Position numbers and translations under genes: made by a program. DNA of 39,772 nt, taken from positions 1 to 39,772 of the forward strand of contig CAJJAT010000034.1 of NCBI GenBank assembly GCA_905182175.1, in the 5' to 3' direction. Position 1 is the first letter of the stretch. Every line of letters begins with the position of its first letter. The stretch comes from Flavobacteriales bacterium UBA1494. GTDB lineage: Bacteria; Bacteroidota; Bacteroidia; Flavobacteriales_E; Vicingaceae. Positions 16,019-25,315 of the stretch are shown here, one piece after another. Under the pieces are notes generated by a model. It worked only from the letters and a program-made list of their open reading frames with translations, was not told the origin of the DNA and did not search any database.

Positions 16019-17153
16019 ATGAATAAAATATTCTGAAATGTTGTTGCAAAGCGAATTCAAAAATTAAAAGCACAAGAAGTAGTTCTCATTTTTGGAGCCC
16101 GAAGGGAGGGGAAAACCTATTTTATAAGGCAATATCTAAAGGAATTAAAGGAGCCGTATATCTATTTTAACGGAGAGGATATTCATAATCATGAATTATT
16201 AGCCCAACAGACAGCAGCAAACTATAAATGACTGGTTGCTGAAAAGAGAATACTATATATTGATGAAGCACAGAAGATAATAAATATTGGCTCGAAGCTG
16301 AAATTGATGATAGGTGAAATTGAAAGCCTGAAAATAATTGTTTCTGGATCTTCTTCTTTTGATCTTTTACAACAAGTCGGCGAGCCATTAACTGGCCGCA
16401 AAAAAACAATTCAGATATATCCTCTTTCTGAAGAGGAGCTATTGCCTTGCGAGAATCCAACAAAGCGACAATAAAATTTGGAAGAAAGCCTAGTACATGG
16501 AGGGTATCCGCAATTAAGACATTTAAAAAGTTTAGACGAAAAAAAAGCATACTTGAATAATTTGCTGAATTCTTATTTATTGAAAGATATCTTGGTAAAC
16601 GAAAACGTAAAAAATACCAGTAAAACTTACAATTTATTAAGGCTTATTGCATTTCAAATAGGAGGAGAGGTTTCGCTACAAGAGTTAGGTCGTGGGCTAT
16701 CAATCAGTAAAACACCGTAGACAAATACCTCGACTTATTGGGTAAAATGTTTATTCTACACCGGGTAGATAGTTTTAGCAGAAACCTGCGAAAAGAGATT
16801 ACAAAAAGTTCGAAATGGTATTTTGTCGATAATGGAATTCGGAATGCAGTAATTTCGAACTTCAACCCTATCGCTATGCGAAATGACAAAGGGCAATTGC
16901 GGGAAAACTATGCTATTGCAGAGCGACTAAAACACAAAGAATACCATCAAATATTTGGGGCAAACTATTTTTGGAGAACCTATGATCAGCAGGAAATTGA
17001 CTGGGTAGAGAGGAACGAGATGGAAACTTATTTGGCTACGAGTTTAAATACAAAGAGCAAAAAGTTAAAATTCCACCACAGTGGAAGAAAGCCTACTCAA
17101 AAGCAAAGTTTAAAGTTATTTTAAAGGAGAATTACCGGGAATGGGTGATTTAA
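16019..17153 (+). pseudogene. ATP-binding protein of the AAA_14/DUF4143 type, multiply broken
   Basis: The gene starts MNKIF and then meets TGA (16034), TGA (16229) and TAA (16472) in the same frame. A frameshift near 16718 and another near 17025 follow. Read through, it gives the standard order: Walker A (LIFGARREGKTYFIRQYL), Walker B (RILYIDEAQKI), the sensor-like IIVSGSSSFDLL, LTGRKKTIQIYPLSEEEL, then the GGYPQLRHL and LKDILVNENVKN motifs of the DUF4143 half, the ITKSSKWYFVDNGIRNAVI block, and a nuclease-like end (DQQEIDWVE, EFKYKEQKVKIPPQWKKAY). These ATPases are widespread, often horizontally spread, and of uncertain function. Three stops and two frameshifts make this copy dead. Confidence 0.85.
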
Positions 17154-17759
17154 AAAAGTAAGATAAGTATTCCTGAAAAGTTCCCATTCTATGTGATGAA
17201 AAGCTGCCTGGAACGGTAGGGTCTCCTATTCCGTTGAAATTTGAATTTGAGGTTGAAACAGATAAATTTCCTATGTCGGTAGATGAATAAAAAACATCCT
17301 GACGAAACCGAATCCTCAAGAAAAAATGGGTGTTTAATTCAACTTCTGATCCTATCGTTACCCCAATATTTGGTAAAGAAACATTCCGATTAAGAATCGT
17401 CTCATTGCCTTTTCCGTGAACTCGAATTAAATGGGAATACTGCGGTCCTGCTGCAAAAGAAAACCGTTTAATATTAAAAGCAAATAGGAGATTACTTCTT
17501 TACAGTTCAGGTAAATTTTATCTGCACCGTTGTGACTACCTTTCTTGGAATATAAGAGCTCAGGCTGGAAACAAATTCAGTCTGAAAGTGGCTTGGAGTA
17601 GACTATTCCTTCTTGGAAACTAGAAAGAGGGGTATAATCAAAACGGTTATAACCCGTTAGATTAGATAGATTATAACCCACTTTAATGCTAAGGTAAGAG
17701 TCTTGAGCAATGCCAAAAATAGTTAATCCGAGTAGGTAAAAGAAGAACAGCGATTTCAT
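17116..17759 (-). pseudogene. Outer-membrane beta-barrel protein (PorT-like fold), frameshifted
   Basis: The 5' part (17759-17577) encodes a signal peptide (MKSLFFFYLLGLTIFGIAQ) and a first strand, IKVGYNLSNLTGYNRFDY, typical of the outer-membrane beta-barrel family common in Bacteroidota. After the stop at 17577 the sequence continues in other frames: ICFQPELLYSKKGSHNGAD, then from about 17480 RFSFAAGPQYSHLIRVHGKG, GVTIGSEVELNTHFFLRIRF and a final segment that ends at 17116. The family's QPELLYSxKG and AGPQ motifs are clear. The gene is convergent with, and overlaps by about 38 bases, the end of the broken ATPase gene. It cannot make a full barrel. Confidence 0.72.
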
Positions 17760-17798
17760 ATTGAAACCCGTCCATCTTCCATTTTGTCAAGGCGCTTA

Positions 17799-18098
17799 TC
17801 ACTTCCCTGTGTGTTTAATCTCATCTGACTCAAACAGAGTAATATTCAACTTTCTTTTTCGGCAACGGTTTTGTTATCAACATTCTTTGGGACAATATAA
17901 ACTTCCCACTCTTGTAAAATTTCCTTTTCAGTGTTGAGCTTTAATTTTAGTTCGCCTTTTATTACCAGGAGGAGTTCGTTCTTATTTGCATGGTTTTGCC
18001 ACATAAATTTGGCTTTTACTTTGGCAATTCTCTAATAACTTTTTGCGTCTAAAGCTCACTGAAAACGTTGCCCTTTCTGGAAGGTTAATCTTTGTCAT
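17799..18098 (-). pseudogene. Small cupin-domain protein, frameshifted
   Basis: An ATG at 18098 opens MTKINLPERATF. A shift then leads to IAKVKAKFMWQNHANKNELL, KGELKLKLNTEKEILQEWEV and YIVPKNVDNKTVAEKES. A second shift gives NITLFESDEIKHTGK and a TGA at 17799-17801. Joined, these make the standard layout of the roughly 110-residue single cupins of Bacteroidota (WHxHxxEDExFxVxKG, PxGxxHxPVAEE, LLFEPxxxxNTG). The metal-binding region is altered: the aligned HxH reads QNHAN. Two frameshifts make it non-functional. It lies directly downstream of the hemW operon on the same strand. Confidence 0.68.
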
Positions 18099-18192
18099 TG
18101 GTCTTTTGCTCTTCTTAAAAATGACTGCTACAGATATCAGTAGCCGCTTAAGAACACTCGCCATCTAGATTTCTTACTTTTCATTCTACACT

Positions 18193-19326
18193 TTAGGCTT
18201 CAAAATCAATCATTAATTCGCGCACTATTTCGTCAGATTGAAACAGGTACTCAGGTTTTACAGTAAGGTATTCAGCTGATAAATTAACAATTGTTTTATT
18301 TAGAGTCTCAACTTTTAAATAGAATTGACTTAAGATTAAATCGGAAAAAGAAACATTTAACGAGTTAAGGTTTATTCCCCACATTGTTCTGAGCGAAGTA
18401 ATTAAGTGTTCATGATAGCGATCAATCTCTGAAAGTTCTTCTTTTTCAAAATAAGCTGTACCGTTCCCAATTGCTTTTGAATACAGCAAGTTATTACGGA
18501 CGTTCCACTGTCGCGAAGTGTCATTGAAGGAATGTGCAGAAGGGCCAACACCTAAGTACTTTTTACTTTGCCAATAAGAAGTATTGTGCTTCGAATAGGC
18601 GCCGTTTTTGCAATAATTAGAAAGCTCATATTGTTCAAAGCCATTTTGTTTAATAGCCTTTTGAAGCATTAAATATTGCTCGTAATTTTGTTCATCATTT
18701 ACGTTTTCAACTTTCCCTTTTGCTACTTGGTGGGCTAAAGCGGTTTTTTCTTCTATGGTTAGCGAATAGGCAGAAAGGTGATTAATTCCTAAGTCAAAAA
18801 AGGTGTCTAAGTTTTTCTGCCACATTTCTTTGGTGGTAGTTTGACTTCCAAAAATTAAGTCGACAGAAATATTTAAAAATTCAACTTTTTGAGCATTCTT
18901 AATGCAGTCTAACGCTTCACTTGAATTGTGCGCTCTGTTCATAAACCGTAAATCTTTTTCAAAAAAAGATTGAACACCAATACTCAGTCTATTGATCGAG
19001 GTGTTTTTTAGCTCTTTTAGCTTGTCTAATGTTAAATCGTCGGGATTTGCCTCTAACGTTATTTCTGCATCACTAGAGACGTCGAAAAGGCTGTTGGTTT
19101 TTGTAAGAAGAGATTGAATTTCTGTTTCGCTCAGTAAACTCGGAGTTCCACCTCCAAGGTAAATGGTTTCTACAATTTCCTCACCAATATAAGCCACTCT
19201 TAATTCGAGCTCTTTTTCAATGCCATTTAATACTTTCTGCTTGTTGTTTAGCTTGGTAGAAAAATGGAAGTCGCAATAACTGCAAGCTTGCTTACAAAAA
19301 GGAATATGAATGTATATTCCTGCCAT
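18193..19326 (-). CDS. hemW: Radical SAM family heme chaperone HemW
   Basis: A 377-residue radical SAM protein. The cluster-binding motif is C11-x3-C15-x2-C18 within IYIHIPFCKQACSYCDFHF. GGGTPSLL (about residues 59-66) contacts SAM, and RLSIGVQSF and the HLSAYSLTIEEKT motif are typical of the HemN-like/HemW branch. HemW binds heme and delivers it to respiratory enzymes; it is not a coproporphyrinogen oxidase, although often so annotated. The start used here places MAGIYIHIPFC at the N-terminus as in the family, and lies inside the 3' end of the sensor kinase gene (35-base overlap), implying translational coupling. Confidence 0.93.
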   Translation of the reverse strand: MAGIYIHIPFCKQACSYCDFHFSTKLNNKQKVLNGIEKELELRVAYIGEEIVETIYLGGGTPSLLSETEIQSLLTKTNSLFDVSSDAEITLEANPDDLTLDKLKELKNTSINRLSIGVQSFFEKDLRFMNRAHNSSEALDCIKNAQKVEFLNISVDLIFGSQTTTKEMWQKNLDTFFDLGINHLSAYSLTIEEKTALAHQVAKGKVENVNDEQNYEQYLMLQKAIKQNGFEQYELSNYCKNGAYSKHNTSYWQSKKYLGVGPSAHSFNDTSRQWNVRNNLLYSKAIGNGTAYFEKEELSEIDRYHEHLITSLRTMWGINLNSLNVSFSDLILSQFYLKVETLNKTIVNLSAEYLTVKPEYLFQSDEIVRELMIDFEA

Positions 19327-20836
19327 TTAGCATGTTTTTGTTAAGTACAATTCTAAAAGTTGTTCCTTCACCAACTTCTGAGTTTTTTACGAAAACCTTA
19401 CCTGAATGGTAGTTCTCAATGATTCTTTTTGTTAAGGAAAGACCTAATCCCCAACCCCGTTTCTTTGTAGTAAAGCCTGGTTCAAAAACAGTTTTTCGCT
19501 GTCCTTTTGGAATGCCTTTTCCGTTATCGGAAATATCGATATACACAAATTGAGACTGATCGGTAATCTCTATATCTATGTTGCCGTCTCCGCCAATTGC
19601 ATCAACGCCATTTTTAATAATATTTTCTAGCACCCACTCCAACAAAGGAATATTCATACTTGCCATCACTTCACCACTGTCCCCGATGTGAGAAAAGCTT
19701 ACATTTTTAGAAAGCCTCGTTTTTAAATATAAGACGGTGTTACTAATTACCACATTTACATCGTGTCGTTCTAAGTTCGGTTTTGCTCCAATTTTAGAAA
19801 AACGTTCTGTAACCGTTTCCAATCTGCCAATGTCTTGACTTAATTCTCTTATCGTTTCTTCGTCAACTCCTTTTGCTTTCAATACTTCAACCCAAGCCAA
19901 TAGCGAAGAAAGAGGGGTACCCAATTGATGAGCAGTTTCCTTAGCCATCCCAACCCAAACTTGGTTTTGTTCAGACTTTCTTGCCGTGCTAAATAAGTAG
20001 TAAGCAAATATTAAAAACAGACCGATTACGCTCAGTTGAATGAACGGGTAATACTTCAATTTTATTAAAAGGGGACTGTCAGCGTAATAAATGTAGTTTG
20101 TTTCGTTTTCGGTTAAATGAATTTCTAAAGGCTTGTTTATCGCTTTCATTTCCGAAATCTTACCGATTACAAAAGTGGAGAAACTCATGCTGATAGAATC
20201 TAAGTTTCCGTAATCTAAAACACTGTCCTTTTCAGTAGCATAAATAACAGGTGCTGATGCAGAATTAGAGGTAATGTCTTTGTTAAAGGATTGAATTTGA
20301 TCATGCAAGACTTCTCTGAGTTCAGCGAAAACGGTAGACTCACCATAAAACATATAGTTAAATGCGTCTGCTGTGTACTTAATTTTAATGAAATTACCCT
20401 TGTGCTTCATTTCTCGAAGCAATCGACTCATTAGCGAAGAATCCTTTGCGGTTGATTCAAGAATGTTTGAGCTCGACGTAATCTTACCTTCACCATTGGT
20501 TAGAATTATCGGAATAGTCTTGTTACTCGTAATTATTTCTAATGCTAACGCATCATTAGAGTTTAAATCTGGTTTTCCGGCCTCTTCGATTGCCATTGCC
20601 CAAATCTTAACTTTTTTTGTTTCTTCTGATTCTATTTTCTGAAAAAGTTCTTGGGTATAGTTTACTAGCTCTGCTTTACGTTGAATGGCGTCAGCCCAAG
20701 ATTTGGCCTTGTTTTGCTCTTCGTTAGCAATTTCACTAACCAAAACATTGGTGTACCATAAGGACACAAAAACTATGACAGCTGCAAATGCTGCCAAAAT
20801 AAGTTTCCAACGCTGTTTTTTTGAATAAATGTTCAA
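19292..20836 (-). CDS. Membrane sensor histidine kinase
   Basis: A 514-residue kinase with a first transmembrane helix at about residues 11-30, an extracytoplasmic sensor region to about 265, and a second helix (YPFIQLSVIGLFLIFAYYLF) at about 268-287. A phospho-acceptor helix follows, GMAKETAHQLGTPLSSLLAW, with the His near residue 305. The HATPase_c boxes are all present: N box (ENIIKNGVDAIGG), G1 (DISDNGKGIP), F (VFEPGFTTK) and G2 (RGWGLGLSLTKRII). The AHQLGTPLSSL form is common in Bacteroidota kinases. No response regulator gene lies beside it, so its partner is elsewhere. The signal is unknown. Confidence 0.9.
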   Translation of the reverse strand: MNIYSKKQRWKLILAAFAAVIVFVSLWYTNVLVSEIANEEQNKAKSWADAIQRKAELVNYTQELFQKIESEETKKVKIWAMAIEEAGKPDLNSNDALALEIITSNKTIPIILTNGEGKITSSSNILESTAKDSSLMSRLLREMKHKGNFIKIKYTADAFNYMFYGESTVFAELREVLHDQIQSFNKDITSNSASAPVIYATEKDSVLDYGNLDSISMSFSTFVIGKISEMKAINKPLEIHLTENETNYIYYADSPLLIKLKYYPFIQLSVIGLFLIFAYYLFSTARKSEQNQVWVGMAKETAHQLGTPLSSLLAWVEVLKAKGVDEETIRELSQDIGRLETVTERFSKIGAKPNLERHDVNVVISNTVLYLKTRLSKNVSFSHIGDSGEVMASMNIPLLEWVLENIIKNGVDAIGGDGNIDIEITDQSQFVYIDISDNGKGIPKGQRKTVFEPGFTTKKRGWGLGLSLTKRIIENYHSGKVFVKNSEVGEGTTFRIVLNKNMLNGRNIHSYSFL

Positions 20837-20895
20837 AATCTTCCCTAATTTCCTTGTAAGACGAATATGGTGACGTTATAGTTGCTAAAATACCG

Positions 20896-23577
20896 TTAAT
20901 TTTCAATGGGTGCTACGAATTGTTCATCGTTGGGCTTTGCAATTTTATCCAAAAATATCCCAAATTTTGATTTCTTTTCTGCTTCATTTTTGTCAGCTTC
21001 CTTAGTTGTCTTATTATAAGCACCTTCACTCTTTTGTTTTTTATTTATAAATGAAGAATCCACCTCTATTTGAAAAGGACTTTGTTTACTTTCTTCTTTC
21101 GTAAATGGTTTTACGGAGGCATCTTTCTTGAATACTCCAAACTCTTCCTTAAGCAGTGACTTTACCGTAGACTTCTCTTTTGTAAATTTTGACTTTATGT
21201 TATTCTTCAACTCCTCCGAATCGTAGGCAACTTTTATATTATCAATGTTGCCGGTCATTTTTAAATACAACTTAGATTGCTTTTGTAACCAATCATTTTC
21301 CACAAATCCAAACTCGGTTACTTTTGGTTTTTTCAGTTTTCTACCCAAGATTTCACTCAAGAGTAGTGTAATTCGGTAGTCTACGTTATTTGTAAAAGTG
21401 TGAGTTCCAGCAATATTTAAATTTATGGCAGAGGATAGAATTTCGAATTTTGGAATAATAATTTTAGCGTCTTTGATTAAGATAGAGTTCTGCAAACGTT
21501 TGAATTTTATTTCTTTCAACTCATCTAATTCTACAAATTTAGACAAGGCTTCGAGTGGTTTATAGTTGTTTAACTTTCCATTATCAATCGTAAAGTTTAT
21601 TTCGCTTCGAATAGAATTAGGGTCAATTTTAAATTGCTTGCTCATCCACGAAGTATAATTTACGTCAATGTTTGCTAAGCCCTCTAAGTTCTCAGCTTTA
21701 ATGCTTTCTTGCCCAAAATTATTAAAGCTACCAAACACTTTTTTTATGTTTACTTCTTCAAATTTGGCTTTTGTAATTAAAACTAGTTTGTCATTCTTTT
21801 CTCTAATAAACAAATCACCAAGTACTTTCCCTTCTTGTGAGTTAAAAGAGATTCCCCTAGCATCAATTCGCTCTTCTTTAATGATTAGATCTCCTTTTAG
21901 GTCATTTAGCTTAAATTTATTGAACTCTAGGTTGTTTGCCAAAAGTGACAGGTAAACCGTGATGCGTGGAGATATATCTAGGCCGTAGCTTTGATCTTTA
22001 TCTGCTGCATTTTCTGATGTATTTGTTGCAAGTAATTCGTTAAGGTGAATGTAGCTTGAGTTAACACTTGCATCAACAAAAAGCGGTTCTTTTTCATCTA
22101 GCAGAAAAGCGATGAGGTTGTTGAATTTCCCTTTGACAGATAGTTTTGTGTTATCAATTGAACCTTCTAGCTCTGAAATAGCTAAACTGTTGTTATTGAA
22201 GCTGAGTTTCCCATTTATAGAATTAACTTTTTGTGGTCTACCTTTAAAATCAAACTTTAGGTCTCTGAGTTCTAATTGGCCTTCGACTTCTGAGCGTTTC
22301 CAATCAGTCAAAGTATATTTTTCAATCTCAGTTAGCTCTCCTTTTACAAATAATGTTACCGCTATATTTCCTTCAGCCTGAGTAAGTTCATCCGATTTTA
22401 ACAGTTCAAGTGTTTCTTTTAAATCTAGGTTAAGTTTACCTGAATACTCGTAGGTGGGTTTTTTGAAATTTTCAATTGCTAGTTTTCCACTAATAGTTCC
22501 TTCAGAAGTGGCTGTTTCAAAATTTTCTAAGGTAAGTTTAGTTGTTATTAGGTTTCGTTCAGCCCCGTTGGTTATTTTACCGTTGAGGTTTGTTTCTTTA
22601 AATTTTACGTTGCTCTCTTTGTCTTTGAACATTCCGTCATTAACAGAGAAGTTGAAGTCGTAAAGTGGAGCAGAAATAGCGGAAATTACCCCACTCAAAC
22701 TTCCGGCTAAACTTGCTTTTCCATCAATTTTAAAGCGGCTTAGTTTGCTCCGAATATTTAATGGGAGGATTGCAATCGCTTTTTCTAGGTCAGTATTTTC
22801 GCTAATCATTTGCAAATTCATTCTGCTTTCGTTTCCATAGTTTAACGACCCATTAACTTTAACACTCATTCCATCAATTCCAATGTTGGAGGATGTAAAG
22901 TTGAGTTGTTCTGAGCTTTGGTCTACATTTCCTGCAAGTGTTAAAAACAACGTTCTGTCATCAAAAAGATTCATTTCTCCAACTTGGACATTTACCTTTT
23001 TAAGAGTCGTACTTAGTTCTAAATCGAATATGTTTTCTTTAAAGTTGCCTTCTAATTTGGCGTCTTCTATCGAAAATTGAACAGCAATGTTTTTTGAATA
23101 ATCAACGTAAGTATACTCCATGTTGGAGAAGGCCACATTGTTTAGCTCAATAGAAATCGGATTGCTGCTTGAATCACTGGAGTTCCAAAAAACATAGTTT
23201 GCCCGCCCTGAATTGTCAACCAACATTTCGCACTTACCGTTGGTTGCAGAGAGGCCAATTAGGTTGTATTGTTCCTTATATAAATCGATGATATTGAATT
23301 GTGCACTTAGCTTTTCTGCTGCTAATAACGTGTCGTTTTTTGCATTTACTGCAAAAATTAAAACATCCGAAAAAACCACAGATGCTTTTGGGAAGTCTTG
23401 AAAAACACTGAACTCAACATTTGAAACCTTTACCTCAGTCTTAAGATTCTTGTTGAGGTTTTCAACCACTAAAGTTTTAATCTCATCTCCATAAAAAAAA
23501 GCGGCAATAGCAATTCCCCCCGCTATTAAAAGCAACAGGATAAACAGGAGCAGTAGAACTTTTTTAAAAATTTTCAT
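20896..23577 (-). CDS. AsmA-like envelope protein
   Basis: An 893-residue protein anchored by one N-terminal transmembrane helix (KVLLLLFILLLLIAGGIAI, residues about 6-24). A long periplasmic domain of repeating beta strands follows, with AsmA hallmarks: NKNLKTEVKVSNVEFSVFQ near the start, repeated LSGVISAISAP / GKLSFNNNSLAISELEG strands, and an AsmA_2-like C-terminal part (NIAGTHTFTNNVDYRITLLL at about residues 720-740). The last 120 residues are charged and low-complexity. AsmA-like proteins span the periplasm as bridge-like lipid carriers or help outer-membrane assembly; that role is family knowledge. It is the second gene of the minus-strand run, 18 bases after the pseudouridine synthase. 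Confidence 0.85.
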   Translation of the reverse strand: MKIFKKVLLLLFILLLLIAGGIAIAAFFYGDEIKTLVVENLNKNLKTEVKVSNVEFSVFQDFPKASVVFSDVLIFAVNAKNDTLLAAEKLSAQFNIIDLYKEQYNLIGLSATNGKCEMLVDNSGRANYVFWNSSDSSSNPISIELNNVAFSNMEYTYVDYSKNIAVQFSIEDAKLEGNFKENIFDLELSTTLKKVNVQVGEMNLFDDRTLFLTLAGNVDQSSEQLNFTSSNIGIDGMSVKVNGSLNYGNESRMNLQMISENTDLEKAIAILPLNIRSKLSRFKIDGKASLAGSLSGVISAISAPLYDFNFSVNDGMFKDKESNVKFKETNLNGKITNGAERNLITTKLTLENFETATSEGTISGKLAIENFKKPTYEYSGKLNLDLKETLELLKSDELTQAEGNIAVTLFVKGELTEIEKYTLTDWKRSEVEGQLELRDLKFDFKGRPQKVNSINGKLSFNNNSLAISELEGSIDNTKLSVKGKFNNLIAFLLDEKEPLFVDASVNSSYIHLNELLATNTSENAADKDQSYGLDISPRITVYLSLLANNLEFNKFKLNDLKGDLIIKEERIDARGISFNSQEGKVLGDLFIREKNDKLVLITKAKFEEVNIKKVFGSFNNFGQESIKAENLEGLANIDVNYTSWMSKQFKIDPNSIRSEINFTIDNGKLNNYKPLEALSKFVELDELKEIKFKRLQNSILIKDAKIIIPKFEILSSAINLNIAGTHTFTNNVDYRITLLLSEILGRKLKKPKVTEFGFVENDWLQKQSKLYLKMTGNIDNIKVAYDSEELKNNIKSKFTKEKSTVKSLLKEEFGVFKKDASVKPFTKEESKQSPFQIEVDSSFINKKQKSEGAYNKTTKEADKNEAEKKSKFGIFLDKIAKPNDEQFVAPIEN

Positions 23578-23595
23578 GCCTACTTCAACGCCAAA

Positions 23596-24579
23596 TTACT
23601 CGCTATCTTGTGGTCTAAGTCCGCAAACTCTATGCAAAAGACCAACTTCTTTTTCGCTCAAATGTCTAAAACGTCCTCTTGGAATGTTTTTCTTGGTCAA
23701 TCCGGCAAATTGCATTCTATCAAGCTTCACAACCTTGTAGCCCATGTGCTCCATCATTCGTCTAATAATTCGGTTTCTACCCGAATGTACTTCGATTGAT
23801 ATAGTTGATTTTGTGGTGTCTGGCAAGTAGAAAGCTTTGTCTGCACTTGCAGGGCCATCTTCTAGTTGAATTCCTTCAACCAATGCAATTAGGTGATTTT
23901 GAGTTATGTTCTTATCTACTGTTACGTAATAGGTCTTTGTTACCTTCCCACTCGGGTGAGTCAACCTTTTGGTCATTTCACCATCGTTCGTAAAAAGCAA
24001 TAATCCTGAAGTTGCTCTATCTAATCTACCAACTGGGTAGACTCTTTCTTTACAAGCAGATTTAACCAACTCCATTACTGTTTGGCGCTCCTCTGGATCG
24101 TCCATTGTAGTAATGTAATTTTTAGGCTTATTTAATAAAACGTATTGTTTCTTTTGGCTTTGAAGTAGCATGCCGCCATAGTGAACCGTGTCTCCTGGAG
24201 ATACTTTTGTTCCCAACTCAGTAACCACTTTATTGTTGATCGTTACCACACCAGTTTCTATTAACTTATCAGCTTCCCTTCTAGAGCAAATTCCTGCATT
24301 TGCTAAAAAACGATTCAAGCGGATTTTATCATCTACTTCTTTGTTTTCTAGTTTACTGGGTTTCTTCTTGTAAGCGAATTTTTTGTTTGCAAAATCTCCT
24401 CCTTTAGAATCATCCTTTCCTTTGTAGTTGCTTTTAGTGCCAAAATCTCCTTCTTTTTTATCGTCTTTTCCTTTGTAGTCGCCTTTTTTAGCGTAGCTGT
24501 TCGGGGTGTCGGCAGAGTCTCGTCTTTTCGGAGTATTTCTAACTGCTCCTCTTTTCGATTTTGGTCTTTCGCTTCTCAT
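23596..24579 (-). CDS. rRNA pseudouridine synthase, RsuA/RluB/RluE family
   Basis: A 327-residue enzyme with an N-terminal extension of about 85 residues rich in Lys, Gly and Asp, made of repeats such as GDYKGKDD and NYKGKDD. An S4 RNA-binding domain follows (RLNRFLANAGICSRREADKL), then the catalytic domain with the active-site Asp in GRLDRATSGLLLFTNDG. The C-terminal motifs VHSGRNRIIRRMMEHMGYKV and LDRMQFAGL are typical of the RsuA/RluB branch. I place the start at ATG 24579 (MRSERPKSK). A longer frame beginning at 24600 would overlap the promoter element at 24598-24605. The target site (likely 23S or 16S rRNA) is not decided. It is first in the run leading to AsmA, kinase and HemW. Confidence 0.9.
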   Translation of the reverse strand: MRSERPKSKRGAVRNTPKRRDSADTPNSYAKKGDYKGKDDKKEGDFGTKSNYKGKDDSKGGDFANKKFAYKKKPSKLENKEVDDKIRLNRFLANAGICSRREADKLIETGVVTINNKVVTELGTKVSPGDTVHYGGMLLQSQKKQYVLLNKPKNYITTMDDPEERQTVMELVKSACKERVYPVGRLDRATSGLLLFTNDGEMTKRLTHPSGKVTKTYYVTVDKNITQNHLIALVEGIQLEDGPASADKAFYLPDTTKSTISIEVHSGRNRIIRRMMEHMGYKVVKLDRMQFAGLTKKNIPRGRFRHLSEKEVGLLHRVCGLRPQDSE

Positions 24580-24597
24580 GTTGTACAATTTAACATA

Positions 24598-24605
24598 CAA
24601 AGTTA
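24598..24605 (-). promoter_or_regulatory. -7 element before the pseudouridine synthase gene
   Basis: On the minus strand 24605-24598 reads TAACTTTG, an exact match to the Bacteroidota TAnnTTTG element, 18 bases before the ATG at 24579. No clear TTG stands about 20 bases further up. It supports the downstream start. Confidence 0.4.
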
Positions 24606-24829
24606 AACAAACTGAAAATTGTGGTGCATCATTAAGACGTAGTTACCAGTCGTTAAAAGTTCATAACCTGTCTTGTTTATTTCTAAATTTAAACACTTGA
24701 TTTGCCGCTTATCACAGGTAAAGGGCGTCACTCGAAAAAACTTTTTTACTTTTAACTGTAACTAATTAAATAAGCTGTGCGTTCCACTTTTAAAAGTAAG
24801 GCAGAATTGCTTACTGCTGAAATAACAAA

Positions 24830-25315
24830 ATGACTGTAAAAGAATATAACATAACTGTTGGCCTTTACTCAGATAATGTATTTAGATTTATACTAAAAAA
24901 TATTCGTGATGAGGAAAAAGCGAAGGATATTGTACAAGATTCTTTTGTTAAACTCTGGCAGAAAGTGGATAAGGTGAAAGTGGAGAAATCAAAATCTTAT
25001 TTGTTTACAACTGCATATCGGATGATGATAGATGTGATTAGAAGAGACAAAAAGCAAGGGAATTGGGATGAGGTGCAAGAGCAAAGCTATTCGCATCAAA
25101 AACAATATACAGGCTTAAGCGAAGTGCTTGAAAATGCGCTTTCTAAATTGTCTAAAATTCAGCGATCAGTTGTAATGTTAAGAGATTATGAAGGCTATGA
25201 TTACAACGAAATTGCAGAGATTACAACACTGAGTTTGTCGCAAGTAAAAGTCTATATTTTTAGAGCAAGGAAGATATTAAAAGAGTACTTAGTAAGCGTG
25301 GAGGCGGTGTTATAA
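24830..25315 (+). CDS. ECF-type RNA polymerase sigma factor
   Basis: A 161-residue sigma-70 family protein with only regions 2 and 4. Region 2 spans about residues 12-75: VFRFILKNIRDEEKAKDIVQ, then DSFVKLWQKVDK and SYLFTTAYRMMIDVIRRDKK. Region 4 spans about 105-155: LSKIQRSVVMLRDYEGYDYN, then EIAEITTLSLSQVKVYIFRARKIL, a clean helix-turn-helix. Its stop overlaps the start of the next gene by one base (TAATG), the usual arrangement for a sigma factor and its membrane-bound antagonist. The stimulus and regulon are unknown. The barrel gene at 26497 is a likely target or operon member. Confidence 0.93.
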   Translation: MTVKEYNITVGLYSDNVFRFILKNIRDEEKAKDIVQDSFVKLWQKVDKVKVEKSKSYLFTTAYRMMIDVIRRDKKQGNWDEVQEQSYSHQKQYTGLSEVLENALSKLSKIQRSVVMLRDYEGYDYNEIAEITTLSLSQVKVYIFRARKILKEYLVSVEAVL

